Shown here: positions 34,859 through 43,422 of the stretch, one piece after another
Numbering within the stretch: the stretch's first letter is position 1
Layout: each line of letters starts with the position of its first letter
NCBI RefSeq assembly: GCF_035593305.1
Contig: NZ_CP141615.1
Span: 930,001-994,000, forward strand
Origin: Limnochorda sp. L945t
GTDB lineage: Bacteria > Bacillota > Limnochordia > Limnochordales > Geochordaceae
Direction: 5' to 3'
DNA: 64,000 bases
Program-made: the position numbers and the translations under genes
The notes under the pieces: model-generated
Seen by the model: only the letters and a program-made list of their open reading frames with translations
The model's database searches: none
Told to the model about the DNA's origin: nothing

Positions 34859-36412
34859 TTGTCGTGGCTTTCCGGTGAGGCAAGGTTGGGCATCGGCCGG
34901 CGCGCCGGCGCGCCCAAGGGCGCAAGGCCGCTGGCCCAGGTACTGGTCGCAGTCCTGGTCGTCCTGTGGTTGTCCGCCGCGGCGCTGGCGGCCCAGATCC
35001 ACATCCTGCACTTCAACGACACCTACACCCTGGAGCCCGTCGACGGCGGCAAGCTGGGGGGCATGGCGCGCCTTGCGACCCTGGTGCAGCGGCTGCGGGC
35101 GGAGGATCCCGAAGCGCTGCTGCTGTTCGCAGGGGACGTCATCTCGCCTTCCACCATGTCTTCGGTCTTCAAGGGCCAGCAGATGATCGAGGCGTTCAAC
35201 GAGTTGGGAGTCGACGTCTCCACGTTCGGTAACCACGAGTGGGACTTCGGGGACGACGTGCTGGGGCAGCGCATCCGGGAGTCCCAGTTCACGTGGGTGG
35301 CCGCCAACGTCGTGGACGAGAACGGGCGGCCGTTCCCGGGCAGCTACCCCTTCGTGGTGCGGGAGATGGGCGGCATCGGCGTGGGCGTCCTGGGCCTGGT
35401 CACGCCTGAAACTCGGGTGCTGTCCAGCCCCGGCGCCGCCTGGCAGTTCCGGGATCCCGTCGAGGTGGCCCGGGAGAGCATCCCGAAGATGCGGGCCATG
35501 GGGGCTCAGATCATCGTGGCCCTGACCCACCAGAGCATGAGCGATGACGTGCGGTTGCTCGAGGCCGTGCCCGAGATCGACCTCGTCGTCGGCGGGCACG
35601 AGCACGACGTGATGCGCCAGGAGGTGGGCGGGCGCCTGATCGTCAAGGCGGGCAGCGACAACCGCTACCTGGGCGTGGTGACGCTGACGGTCGACGGCGG
35701 CAAGGTGACCGCGGCCGAGGACCGGATGATTGCGGTCGACCCGAGCTATCCGGACGAGCCGGCGATGGCGTCCCTGGTCCAGCGGTGGCTCTCCCAGCTC
35801 TCGGAGCAGATGGACGTGGTCATCGGCCAGACCGCCGTCGAGCTCGACGCCCGCAACGTGACCGTGCGCGCCAGGGAGGCCCCGCTCGGCAACCTGGTGG
35901 CCGATGCCATCCGCGACGCGGTAGGGGCCCAGCTCGCCATCACCAACGGCGGGGGGATCCGCACCAACGCCGTGCTGCCGGCCGGCCCGATCCGCCGCAA
36001 GGACGTGGTGGCGTGGCTTCCGTTCGGAAACGTCGTGGTCAAGCTGGAGCTCACCGGAGCCCAGATCCGCTCGGCGCTGGAAAACGGCGTCAGCCAGGTG
36101 GAGAAGCTGGCCGGGCGGTTTCCGCAGGTGTCCGGGCTGCGCTTCGGCTTCGACCCCTCGAGGCCGGCCGGGCAGCGGGTGACCTGGGTCGAGGCCGGCG
36201 GCAAGCCCCTCGACGACACGGCCACCTACGTGGTGGCCACCAACGACTACATGGCCAATGGCGGCGACGGGTACGAGGCCTTGAAGGGCGGAAAGGTCCT
36301 GGTCGACGCGGCCGCCGGCCCCATCATGGCCGACGTGGTGGCTCGCTACATCGAGAGCCGGGGCACGGTCAGCCCCTCGGTCGAAGGGCGCATCGTGGAG
36401 GAAGGCAAGTAA
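34859..36412 (+). CDS. Secreted 5'-nucleotidase / 2',3'-cyclic phosphodiesterase family protein
   Basis: The 517-residue metallophosphatase acts outside the cytoplasmic membrane on nucleotides, releasing nucleoside and phosphate. A signal peptide or anchor is at about residues 25-45 (VLVAVLVVLWLSAAALAAQ). The N-terminal calcineurin domain has ILHFNDTYTLEP, LLFAGDVISPS, STFGNHEWDFG, IIVALTHQS and VVGGHEHD. The C-terminal 5'-nucleotidase domain has APLGNLVADAIRD, ITNGGGIRTNAV, WLPFGNVVVKLELTG and NDYMANGGDGY. TTG 34859 follows GGAGGAGG by eight bases. There is no LPXTG or S-layer domain. Confidence 0.93.
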   Translation: MSWLSGEARLGIGRRAGAPKGARPLAQVLVAVLVVLWLSAAALAAQIHILHFNDTYTLEPVDGGKLGGMARLATLVQRLRAEDPEALLLFAGDVISPSTMSSVFKGQQMIEAFNELGVDVSTFGNHEWDFGDDVLGQRIRESQFTWVAANVVDENGRPFPGSYPFVVREMGGIGVGVLGLVTPETRVLSSPGAAWQFRDPVEVARESIPKMRAMGAQIIVALTHQSMSDDVRLLEAVPEIDLVVGGHEHDVMRQEVGGRLIVKAGSDNRYLGVVTLTVDGGKVTAAEDRMIAVDPSYPDEPAMASLVQRWLSQLSEQMDVVIGQTAVELDARNVTVRAREAPLGNLVADAIRDAVGAQLAITNGGGIRTNAVLPAGPIRRKDVVAWLPFGNVVVKLELTGAQIRSALENGVSQVEKLAGRFPQVSGLRFGFDPSRPAGQRVTWVEAGGKPLDDTATYVVATNDYMANGGDGYEALKGGKVLVDAAAGPIMADVVARYIESRGTVSPSVEGRIVEEGK

Positions 36413-36444
36413 CGGCTCTGCCGCATCGCGAGCTTTGAGGCGGC

Positions 36445-36474
36445 GCCGGCGGGCCCACCCGGTGGCTCGCCGGC
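36445..36474. terminator. Hairpin between convergent 5'-nucleotidase and comFB
   Basis: GCCGGCGGGCC (36445-36455) pairs with GGCTCGCCGGC (36464-36474), 11 bp with one G-T pair and an eight-base loop. No T-tract follows. It is probably a shared terminator. Confidence 0.45.
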
Positions 36475-36506
36475 GTCGCTCGTCTCCGGGCTGCGGCCGG
36501 ATGGCG

Positions 36507-36794
36507 CTAGTCGGGGCGCGCGTGATGGGGCCGCGACTTGACCTCCAGGATCGCCCGATGGAGGGCCTTGAAGATCTCGAGCCGGCTCTGCAGGCGCTGT
36601 AGCTCCACGTCCACGATCACGGTACCGGCGCTGGAACCGGCGTAGCGGGCCGGCAAGCTGCGCAACGCCAGCGCCGTGATGTCCCTCCGGCACCGCTCGC
36701 ACCGGCAGGCGTCGGGGTGATAGGCGAGCGCCTCGTCCAGGGCGTCCCGCACTGCCTGCTCCATCCGGTTGGAGAAAGCCCGCTCTCCGTCCAT
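36507..36794 (-). CDS. ComFB-family late competence protein
   Basis: The 95-residue protein matches ComFB: NRMEQAVRDALDEAL, a [22 protein letters not shown] motif with three cysteines likely to bind zinc, and the closing ILEVKSRPHHARPD. ComFB proteins are widespread and in some cyanobacteria bind c-di-GMP or c-di-AMP; in Bacillus the gene lies in the comF operon. Here it stands alone, convergent with the nucleotidase and divergent from citrate synthase. The ATG at 36794 has a distant GGAGGG; ATG at residue 11 is an alternative start. Confidence 0.85.
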   Translation of the reverse strand: MDGERAFSNRMEQAVRDALDEALAYHPDACRCERCRRDITALALRSLPARYAGSSAGTVIVDVELQRLQSRLEIFKALHRAILEVKSRPHHARPD

Positions 36795-37008
36795 GGGACA
36801 GGCCCAGACCCTCCTTCCGCGGCTCTGTTGGCCGCCCGCTCGCGATATTCCTGCCGCAAGGCTGTATCATACTCCGGACGGACGAAAAGGCCGGCGAAGG
36901 AGCTTGTTAAGAAAGGTACTCGCGTTCTCAAGCACGAAACATCCCAACGGGGGCTTTGTGTTCCCAGGGGCCTTGGAAAGCGATTTTAAGACGGGGGGCG
37001 AACCGGGC

Positions 37009-38157
37009 ATGAGCGAAACGACCCAGATCGCTCGGGGCCTGGAGGGCATCGTAGCTGGCCGGTCGTCGGTCAGCACGGTGGACGGCGTGCAAGGGCGCCT
37101 GGTTTACCAGGGGTACGACATCCGGGAGCTTGCCGAACTGTCCAGCTTCGAAGAGGTCTGTTTCCTGCTGTGGCACAAGCGGTTGCCCGACTCGGGCGAA
37201 CTGGAGGAGTTGAAGGAGTCGCTGGCCGCGGCCCGGAGCGTGCCGCCGGCGATCCTGGAGCTGCTCGAGATGCTGCCGCCTCGCTCGGGCATGGCGGCCC
37301 TGCAGACGGCCGTGGCCGCGCTGGGGCTGTTGGACCCGGAGGCGGACGACGTCTCGCCGCCGTCCAACGCTCGCAAGGCGGTGAAGCTGACGGCCCAGGT
37401 GGCTACCATCGTGGCGGCGTTCCACCGGCTGCGCCGGGGTTTGCCGGTGGTGGAGCCCGATCCGTTGCTGGGGCATGCGGCCAACTTCCTGTGGATGCTC
37501 TTCGGCGAGAAGCCGGAGAAGGCGGCGGCCCGCGCCATGGACGTGGCGCTGGTGCTCCACGCAGACCACGAGTACAACGCGTCTACGTTCTCGGCGCGGG
37601 TGACGGCATCGACGCTGTCGGACATGTACTCCGCCATCGCCGCCGCGGTCGGCACGCTCAAGGGGCCGCTACACGGGGGCGCCAACGAGCAGGTCATGAA
37701 GATGCTCGAGGAGATTGGCTCGCCGGAGCGGGCCGAAGAGGTCATCCAGGCCAAGCTGGCCTCGAAGCAGCGGATCCCGGGGTTCGGGCACCGGGTCTAC
37801 AAGACCTGGGATCCGCGAGCGCTCATCCTCAAGCGGTATTCCGAAGAGCTGGGCCGGGCCCGGGGACAGACGCTCTGGTACGACATTTCCCTGGCCGTGG
37901 AGCAGGCCGTCCGGAAGGAGAAGGACCTGTACCCCAACGTCGACTTCTACTCCGCCTCGGTCTACTACACGCTCGGGATACCCGTCGATCTCTTCACCCC
38001 GGTCTTCGCGGTCAGCCGCATCGCCGGGTGGACGGCGCACCTGCTCGAGCAGTACGAGGACAACCGGCTCATCCGGCCCAGGGCCGAGTACACCGGTCCC
38101 ATGGACCTTCGCTACGTGCCGATCGAAGACCGGCCTCCCCGTCAGGCCACCGCCTGA
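37009..38157 (+). CDS. citZ: Citrate synthase
   Basis: Citrate synthase condenses acetyl-CoA and oxaloacetate at the entry to the TCA cycle. The 382-residue protein has the three catalytic residues in context: His in LKGPLHGGANEQVM, His in IPGFGHRVYKTWDPRA and Asp in YPNVDFYSASVYYTLGIP. The start of the family fold is GLEGIVAGRSSVSTVDGVQGRLVYQGYDI. ATG 37009 is preceded by GGGGGG ten bases upstream; the frame is open further upstream but without family similarity. It is of the short Gram-positive/archaeal type. No other TCA gene is near. Confidence 0.96.
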   Translation: MSETTQIARGLEGIVAGRSSVSTVDGVQGRLVYQGYDIRELAELSSFEEVCFLLWHKRLPDSGELEELKESLAAARSVPPAILELLEMLPPRSGMAALQTAVAALGLLDPEADDVSPPSNARKAVKLTAQVATIVAAFHRLRRGLPVVEPDPLLGHAANFLWMLFGEKPEKAAARAMDVALVLHADHEYNASTFSARVTASTLSDMYSAIAAAVGTLKGPLHGGANEQVMKMLEEIGSPERAEEVIQAKLASKQRIPGFGHRVYKTWDPRALILKRYSEELGRARGQTLWYDISLAVEQAVRKEKDLYPNVDFYSASVYYTLGIPVDLFTPVFAVSRIAGWTAHLLEQYEDNRLIRPRAEYTGPMDLRYVPIEDRPPRQATA

Positions 38158-38162
38158 CGGGG
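38137..38162 (+). terminator. Hairpin overlapping the citZ stop codon
   Basis: CCCCGTCAGGC (38137-38147) pairs perfectly with GCCTGACGGGG (38152-38162) around a four-base loop. The 3' arm contains the stop codon. There is no T-tract, so this is a weak or factor-dependent terminator at best. Confidence 0.4.
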
Positions 38163-38244
38163 ATTCGCCGGGATTGGGAAGGAAGGGGCGAGCGGTCTCA
38201 CCGGCTGCCGCCCCGTCTCCTCTCCGCCAGGGGGGAGGCGCTTC

Positions 38245-38574
38245 GTGACGGAGTCGGGGTTCAACTGGGGCCTGCTTGGCCAGCAGGCAGGGCTGGGGTT
38301 GGTGCTCGGGCTTTCCGTGGGTTACAGCCTCAAGAAGGCCCTCAAGGTCGCGCTGGTCCTGGTGGGAGCGTTGACGGCGCTCCTGGTAGGTCTGTCGAGG
38401 ATCGGGTTCATCACCGTCCACTGGGACGTGATCGAGTCCGCTTACACCAGTGCGATGCAGCAGGCGGGAGGCGCCAGGGGGGCCCTGGACCGGGTGGTGG
38501 CCTGGTTCTCCAGCAGCCTCGCGGTGGCAGGTAGCTTCTCGTTGGGGTTCTGGCTGGGCTTCCGCAAGGGATGA
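38245..38574 (+). CDS. FUN14-family small membrane protein
   Basis: The 109-residue protein has three likely membrane segments: GLGLVLGLSVGYSLKKALK, VALVLVGALTALLVGLSRIGF, and SSLAVAGSFSLGFWLGF. The GYSLKKALKVALVLVGALTA pattern and the later VHWDVIES match the FUN14 family, known from mitochondria (FUNDC1) and found in many prokaryotes with unknown role. GTG 38245 is preceded by GGGGAGG at seven bases. It may be co-transcribed with citZ if the intervening hairpin does not stop the polymerase. Confidence 0.85.
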   Translation: MTESGFNWGLLGQQAGLGLVLGLSVGYSLKKALKVALVLVGALTALLVGLSRIGFITVHWDVIESAYTSAMQQAGGARGALDRVVAWFSSSLAVAGSFSLGFWLGFRKG

Positions 38575-38601
38575 GAGGCCGGGCCGGCGGCGCTCCGGGG
38601 C

Positions 38602-39111
38602 TCACGATGGCTCCGGGAGCGGCACCTTCCAGGTCTCCCAGCGCCCGTCGTAGATCGCCCGGGCCAGCTCGGCGGGCCGCACCGGCCGCTCGAGCAGGCG
38701 GCTGATCGGCACCCACTCGACGCCGTCCAGCCCGGGCTCCTGCTGCACTCGGAGCTGCCCGGAGCGGATACGGGCGCGAAAGAATAGCTCCGCGACATCC
38801 CCCCGGTGGCCGCCCCTGGGGAAGTCCAGGGCGTAGGCGACGTCGATGAGCTCGACCTCGTAACCCGTCTCTTCCCTCAACTCCCGCACGGCCGCCTCGA
38901 CGAACGCTTCCCCCCGCTCCACGTGGCCGCCGGGAAAGCACCAGAAGTCCTCGCCCCGGTCCGCGTGGCGATGGTGCGCCAGCAACACCCGGCCACGGTC
39001 GACGAGGACGACGCGGGCGACGAGCAGCGCCTGGCGGAACGTCTCCAAGGCTTCGTCCCTGCTCCTTCCCTGGCCCCTGGCTGCAGGATGGGCGGGCTCC
39101 CGCCTGCCCAT
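38602..39111 (-). CDS. Nudix hydrolase
   Basis: The Nudix box [28 protein letters not shown] is complete (GX5EX7REUXEEXGU) and is preceded by [17 protein letters not shown]. Such enzymes hydrolyse nucleoside diphosphates linked to another group; the substrate is not evident. The frame is open upstream to 39267, but that would run through the promoter region of the divergent reductase and is Arg-rich. ATG 39111 (169 residues) is my choice, though it lacks a clear SD and TTG 39048 is possible. Confidence 0.85.
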   Translation of the reverse strand: MGRREPAHPAARGQGRSRDEALETFRQALLVARVVLVDRGRVLLAHHRHADRGEDFWCFPGGHVERGEAFVEAAVRELREETGYEVELIDVAYALDFPRGGHRGDVAELFFRARIRSGQLRVQQEPGLDGVEWVPISRLLERPVRPAELARAIYDGRWETWKVPLPEPS

Positions 39112-39127
39112 GCGGCGAGCGCCGCGC

Positions 39128-39156
39128 TTGACGAAGCGCGCGCCACGAACTAGAAA
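39128..39156 (+). promoter_or_regulatory. Candidate promoter for the aldo/keto reductase gene
   Basis: TTGACG (39128-39133) and TAGAAA (39151-39156) are spaced by 17 bases. The predicted leader would be about 100 bases long. Confidence 0.5.
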
Positions 39157-39265
39157 TCTTCGTGCAGCTTCCCGGCACACCTGCACGAGGAACGGGTCGG
39201 GTCCCGGAGAAGCCCGTCGTACCCCTCGTCCGTCCGTCCACGTACGAAGGAGGTCGAGCCGAGCC

Positions 39266-40228
39266 ATGGAGTACCGGAGGCTTGGACGCAGCGGCGTGAA
39301 GCTCTCGACGATTGGCCTGGGAAGCTGGCTGACTTACGGCGCCTCCGTGGACCGAGCGCGATCGGTGGCGCTGGTGCAAAGCGCCTACGAAAAGGGCGTC
39401 AACTTCTTCGACACCGCCAACGTATACCACCGGGGGACGGCGGAAGAGGTGGTGGGCGAGGCCCTGAGGCCTTTCCCCCGCGACTCGTACGTGCTGGCCA
39501 CCAAGGTTTTCTTTCCCATGGGAGACGGCCCCAACGACCGGGGACTCTCCCGCAAGCACATCATGGAGCAGTGCCACCGGAGCCTCAAGCGGCTCGGCAC
39601 GGATTACATCGATCTGTACCAGTGCCACCGGTACGACCCCGAGACGCCTCTGGACGAGACGCTACGGGCCCTGGACGACCTGATCACGCAGGGCAAGGTC
39701 CTCTACGTAGGGGTCAGCCAGTGGAGCGCCGTCCAGATCGCCGACGCGCTGCGGTTGGCCGAACGGCTCAACCTCGATCCCATCGTCTCCAACCAGCCCC
39801 TGTACAACATCCTGCACCGGGACATCGAGCGTGACGTGCTGCCCCTGTGCGCCCGGGAGGGGATCGGCCAGGTGGTCTACTCGCCCCTTGCCCAGGGCGT
39901 GCTCACGGGCAAGTACCGCCCCGGGCAGCCGCTGCCGCCCGGCAGCCGGGCCACCGACCCCTCGAGTAACATGTTCATGGGCCGGCTGCTGACCGACGAG
40001 GTGTTGAGCAAGGTGGAGCGGCTGGCGCAGCTGGCGAGGGAAGCGGGGCTCACGCCCGCCCAGATGGCCCTGGCCTGGGTGTTGCGGCGGCCCGAGGTGA
40101 CCTCCGCCATCATCGGCGCCACCCGCCCCGAACAGCTCGACGAGAACCTCGCTGCCGCCGGCGTACGGCTCTCGGACGAAGTGGTGCAGGCCATCGACCG
40201 GATCACGGGCTTCGCCCCGGACGCGTGA
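39266..40228 (+). CDS. Aldo/keto reductase (Kv-beta/YghZ-like)
   Basis: The 320-residue NADPH-dependent oxidoreductase forms a TIM barrel. The catalytic tetrad is visible: Asp and Tyr in [21 protein letters not shown], Lys in VLATKVFF and His in LYQCHRYD. The cofactor-binding motifs are [13 protein letters not shown] and [22 protein letters not shown] lies 12 bases before ATG 39266. The length and the [27 protein letters not shown] stretch match the voltage-gated potassium-channel beta-subunit-like subgroup that reduces aldehydes such as methylglyoxal. It is followed by tpx on the same strand. Confidence 0.92.
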   Translation: MEYRRLGRSGVKLSTIGLGSWLTYGASVDRARSVALVQSAYEKGVNFFDTANVYHRGTAEEVVGEALRPFPRDSYVLATKVFFPMGDGPNDRGLSRKHIMEQCHRSLKRLGTDYIDLYQCHRYDPETPLDETLRALDDLITQGKVLYVGVSQWSAVQIADALRLAERLNLDPIVSNQPLYNILHRDIERDVLPLCAREGIGQVVYSPLAQGVLTGKYRPGQPLPPGSRATDPSSNMFMGRLLTDEVLSKVERLAQLAREAGLTPAQMALAWVLRRPEVTSAIIGATRPEQLDENLAAAGVRLSDEVVQAIDRITGFAPDA

Positions 40229-40364
40229 GCCATACGCCCGGTCTTGTGCGAGAGGGGGGATGCACCGGGGACGCCCGGAGGCGAGCCCCGGGAGGGATGC
40301 CCCATCCGGGGGGTAGACGGTGCGCTCGTCGCACGAAACGACGCCACGAAGGAGGTCGACTGCG

Positions 40365-40898
40365 TTGAGCAGCGCAACCACGGTGGAACGTCCCGGTGCC
40401 GTCACCATGAAGGGCCAGCCGCTGACGCTGGTGGGCCCTGCGGTCCAGGTCGGCCATCAGGCGCCGGACTTCCACGTGATCGACACGGATCTGAAGCCGC
40501 GGACGTTGTCGGACTATCGGGGCCACGTGCTCCTCATCGCGTCGGTGCCGTCCCTGGACACGGGCGTGTGCGACGCCGAGACGAGGCGGTTCAACCAGGA
40601 GGCTACCCGGTTCAGCCCGGACGTCCGGGTGCTGACCGTGAGCATGGACCTTCCTTTTGCGCAGAAGCGCTGGTGCGGAGCGGCAGGGATCGAACGGGTC
40701 ATCACCCTCTCCGACCACCGGGAGGCCTCGTTCGGACAGGCGTACGGGACCCTCATCAAGGAGCTGCGGCTGCTGGCCAGGGCCGTGTTCGTGGTCGACA
40801 AGGGCGGTAAGGTGACGTACGTCGAATACGTCCCCGAGGCCACCGACCATCCCCACTACGAGGCGGCCATCGAGGCGGTGCACAAGGCCGGCGGTTGA
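40365..40898 (+). CDS. tpx: Thiol peroxidase
   Basis: Tpx is an atypical two-cysteine peroxiredoxin that reduces peroxides with thioredoxin. Counting from TTG 40365 the 177-residue protein has peroxidatic Cys69 in PSLDTGVCDAETRRF and resolving Cys104 in AQKRWCGAAG, plus the Tpx-specific MKGQPLTLVG, LSDHREASFGQAYG and RAVFVVDKGG. AAGGAGG lies about nine bases before the TTG. The 136-base gap to the reductase gene is G-rich but shows no convincing promoter. Confidence 0.95.
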   Translation: MSSATTVERPGAVTMKGQPLTLVGPAVQVGHQAPDFHVIDTDLKPRTLSDYRGHVLLIASVPSLDTGVCDAETRRFNQEATRFSPDVRVLTVSMDLPFAQKRWCGAAGIERVITLSDHREASFGQAYGTLIKELRLLARAVFVVDKGGKVTYVEYVPEATDHPHYEAAIEAVHKAGG

Positions 40899-41208
40899 AG
40901 GCCGGCCCGTCCCGCGGGGTGCTTGGAGGGGCGAAACGTCGGGGAGCTCGTGCGAGCCCGTCTCGTACGGGCTCCCGGTGTCATCGTGGTGCTGGCCGTG
41001 CAAAGGCGTGAAGGGTAGCAAGGCGTCGGAAAGCGGCCCAAATCCCCGGATCTCGGCGAGAGGAAAGGACGGATCGCCGACAGAATGGAAGAGTGCTGCA
41101 GGGCCCCAATAGGACCATGACGACGTCACTCGGTCGCGACGCCCTGGTGTCACCGGTCGGTTTCTGAGCCGCAGCGAGTGCCGGGTTTCTGCCCGGCCGG
41201 GCTCCTGC
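40899..41208. other. Intergenic stretch after tpx, without a recognised gene
   Basis: This 310-base stretch holds no convincing coding frame. A perfect eight-bp hairpin, GAGCCCGT (40954-40961) with ACGGGCTC (40967-40974), follows tpx and may be its terminator, although there is no T-tract. The remainder has lower GC than its surroundings and stop codons in all forward frames. I see no consensus promoter for the downstream regulator. Confidence 0.6.
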
Positions 41209-42393
41209 TTGATCCGGAGGCGGATAGGGGGCAGGACCGCCATCGCTGCCACACTGAGGGTCCCCGAAAGGCACCGGTTACCGGGTGGTGGATCGTGGCG
41301 ACGGGCGACCGGCCGGGAGGCGGCCGGCCAGGGGCCGGGCCACGAGCCCCTCGACGCGGGCGGGCCGCCGGCGGTCGTGGCGGAGCGGGCGAGAGGCCGG
41401 CTCGCTTCGGCGCTGGGCCGGCTCGATGCCCCGGCCGACAGCCAGGTGCTGGCCGAGGCCGGGTGGCTGGTCGGCGTGGCGGCGGACGATCCGCTTCCCC
41501 TGGCCGTCATGGGACGCCTGGTGATAGCCGGCATGGGGCATGTGGCCGCCAGCGCCATGGCCCGCTGGCTCCTCATGCGCTCGGCGCGGTGCCGGAGGTC
41601 GGGTCCGGCCTATCTCGACCGGGCCCGCAGCGTGCTGCAGATGCTCCGCCAGCAGTTCGCGCAACAGGCCGACTATGCCCTGTGGCTGGGCCTCGCGTAC
41701 CTGGCCGCAGGGCGCTTTTCCGAGGCGTGGCGGGAGCTGCAAGCGGCGTGCCGCCTAGATCCGGAGAGCGGCACGGCCCTGGCGGCGGCCACCGTGGCGG
41801 ATCTCGTCCTGGGGCGGCGTCCCGGCCTACCCGGCGGGCGGGAGGTGCCCGTGGGGGTCGCGCAGCAGCTGGACCCGGGCCTGGTGGAGCTGGCCAGGGT
41901 GCTGCAAGTAACCCGGCGGGCCGCCCCCAAGGAGGTGCGGCTCGAGGTAATGCGGTACCCGGACCAGCGCCTCTCCGACCAGGCAGAGCAGCCCGCCGTA
42001 GCCGTTTGGGTCGATGCGGTCTCGGGGGGCCCCGTGCGGCTGCGTGGTGCCTGGGGGGAGCGAGCCCTCGGGGCCCTCGAAGGCGAGTTGCTGCTGGCCT
42101 TGCTTTCTCTGGCGGCAGCGGAGCCATCGCAGGGGGTGGCTCGCCAGAAGCTGTGGAGCGCCGTCTGGCCGGTCGCGCCGCTGGCGGTCGGGCGGCTCGA
42201 GGGGCTGTTCTCCCTGGCCTTGAGGCGGGTGCGGCGGGCGACGCAGCAGGTGGCGGGCCGGCCGGTGGTGGAACATACCCACCGGGGAGGCTACCGGGTC
42301 GCCGAGGGGATCGCCGTGAGCGTACGGATGGATCTTCCGGCCCTGGCGGCCAACTGGATCCTGGCGCGATCGCCCGCGCGCACCTGGGGGTGA
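41209..42393 (+). CDS. TPR and winged-helix (OmpR-type) transcriptional regulator
   Basis: The C-terminal ~105 residues form an OmpR/PhoB-like DNA-binding domain: LEGELLLALLSLAAAE, GVARQKLWSAVWP, RLEGLFSLALRRVRRATQQ, and the wing VEHTHRGGYRVAEGI. Upstream, about residues 120-190 look like tetratricopeptide helices (YLDRARSVLQMLRQQFAQQ, YALWLGLAYLAAGRFSEAWRELQAACRLDPESG). There is no phospho-receiver domain, so activity may be set by protein interactions, as in SARP or CadC-like regulators without the membrane span. The start is uncertain; TTG 41209 is the furthest, and the conserved part begins after about residue 55. It leads a tight operon with corA, a HAD phosphatase and a PAP2 phosphatase. 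Confidence 0.8.
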   Translation: MIRRRIGGRTAIAATLRVPERHRLPGGGSWRRATGREAAGQGPGHEPLDAGGPPAVVAERARGRLASALGRLDAPADSQVLAEAGWLVGVAADDPLPLAVMGRLVIAGMGHVAASAMARWLLMRSARCRRSGPAYLDRARSVLQMLRQQFAQQADYALWLGLAYLAAGRFSEAWRELQAACRLDPESGTALAAATVADLVLGRRPGLPGGREVPVGVAQQLDPGLVELARVLQVTRRAAPKEVRLEVMRYPDQRLSDQAEQPAVAVWVDAVSGGPVRLRGAWGERALGALEGELLLALLSLAAAEPSQGVARQKLWSAVWPVAPLAVGRLEGLFSLALRRVRRATQQVAGRPVVEHTHRGGYRVAEGIAVSVRMDLPALAANWILARSPARTWG

Positions 42394-42423
42394 AGGAGAC
42401 TCATCGCCGCGCACCTGGTCGGG

Positions 42424-43422
42424 TTGGACGGCCAAGGCCGGTTCCTCGTGCTCGAGGGAGACGCGGTCTGGCATGAGCTCCCCCGGTGGCTCGAAGCCAG
42501 GCACGCCTTCTGGCTCGACCTGGACGGACCGAGCCAGGCGGAGTGGGAAGCCGTCGGGCAGCATTTCCCCTTCCATCCCCTCTCCCTCGAAGACGCTCGC
42601 TCGCTCAGCGAGTTCGCGAGGGTCGAGCCGTACCCCGACTACCTCTTCGTCGTGCTGCACCGCATCGGCCTGGGCGAGCGCCCGGGGGACCACCGGCTCA
42701 GGGTGGGCGAGGTCGACCTCTTCATCCATCCCGCCTACCTCGTGACCACCCATCTCCAGCCCGCCCCGGAGATCGACGAGGCGCGCCGGTATCTGTCGAC
42801 CCGTCCCCAGGCGCTGATGCGGGGCAGCGAGTTCGTGGCGCACCTGGTGGTCGACGCGGTGGTGGACGCCATGTTCCCTGCCATCGAGCGCCTGGTGGAG
42901 CAAAGAGAGAGGCTCGAAGGCCGGGTGCTCGCCCAAGCCGAGCGCAGCCCGTGGCCCGCCGTGACCCACCTGCGAAGCAGCTTGCTGGTCGCGCGGCGCA
43001 GCCTCGGAGCTCAGGCCGAGGCGCTGGGGCGCCTCGGGCGGGAGCGAATGGCTCTGGTATCGCCGGAAAGCGCCCTCTACTTCCGGGACATCGCCACCCA
43101 TGCCGATCGCCTGCTCGCCATCGTGGAAAACGAGCTGCGGCTCGTGGACAACCTGGTGCAGATGTACCTGGCCATGCGCACCGACCGGCTCAACGTCGTG
43201 ATGCAGCGGCTCACGCTCTTGAGCGCCCTCTTCATGCCGCTCACCCTGATCGCAGGCATCTACGGGATGAACTTCCGCCACATGCCTGAACTGGAGTGGC
43301 CGCTCGGCTACCCGCTGGCGCTGGCCCTCATGGCCGCGGTGGGAGGCGGGCTGTACGGGTACCTCCGGCGGGCCGGCTGGTTCGACGCCGATGGGGGACG
43401 GAGGGGGCGGTCGCCGTCGTGA
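42424..43422 (+). CDS. corA: CorA-family magnesium/divalent cation transporter
   Basis: CorA forms a pentameric channel for Mg2+ or other divalent cations. The protein has the N-terminal cytoplasmic domain (DLDGPSQAEWEAVGQHFPFHPLSLEDA), the long helices, and the membrane signature: LTLLSALFMPLTLIAGIYGMNFRHMPE with YGMNF, then a second span YPLALALMAAVGGGLYGYL. TTG 42424 gives 332 residues but lacks an SD. AAGGAG at 42393-42398 instead points to an in-frame ATC at 42403 (IAAHLVGLDGQGRF), so the true start may be there. The stop overlaps the HAD gene (GTGA). Confidence 0.93.
   Translation: MDGQGRFLVLEGDAVWHELPRWLEARHAFWLDLDGPSQAEWEAVGQHFPFHPLSLEDARSLSEFARVEPYPDYLFVVLHRIGLGERPGDHRLRVGEVDLFIHPAYLVTTHLQPAPEIDEARRYLSTRPQALMRGSEFVAHLVVDAVVDAMFPAIERLVEQRERLEGRVLAQAERSPWPAVTHLRSSLLVARRSLGAQAEALGRLGRERMALVSPESALYFRDIATHADRLLAIVENELRLVDNLVQMYLAMRTDRLNVVMQRLTLLSALFMPLTLIAGIYGMNFRHMPELEWPLGYPLALALMAAVGGGLYGYLRRAGWFDADGGRRGRSPS

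Noticed and set aside
39112..39267. N-terminal extension of the Nudix protein up to 39267
   Set aside because: It is Arg-rich, runs through the candidate promoter of the divergent reductase and carries no family similarity.
40229..40364. A riboswitch before tpx
   Set aside because: The G-rich stretch can form hairpins, but I could not match it to any riboswitch core and it has no terminator.
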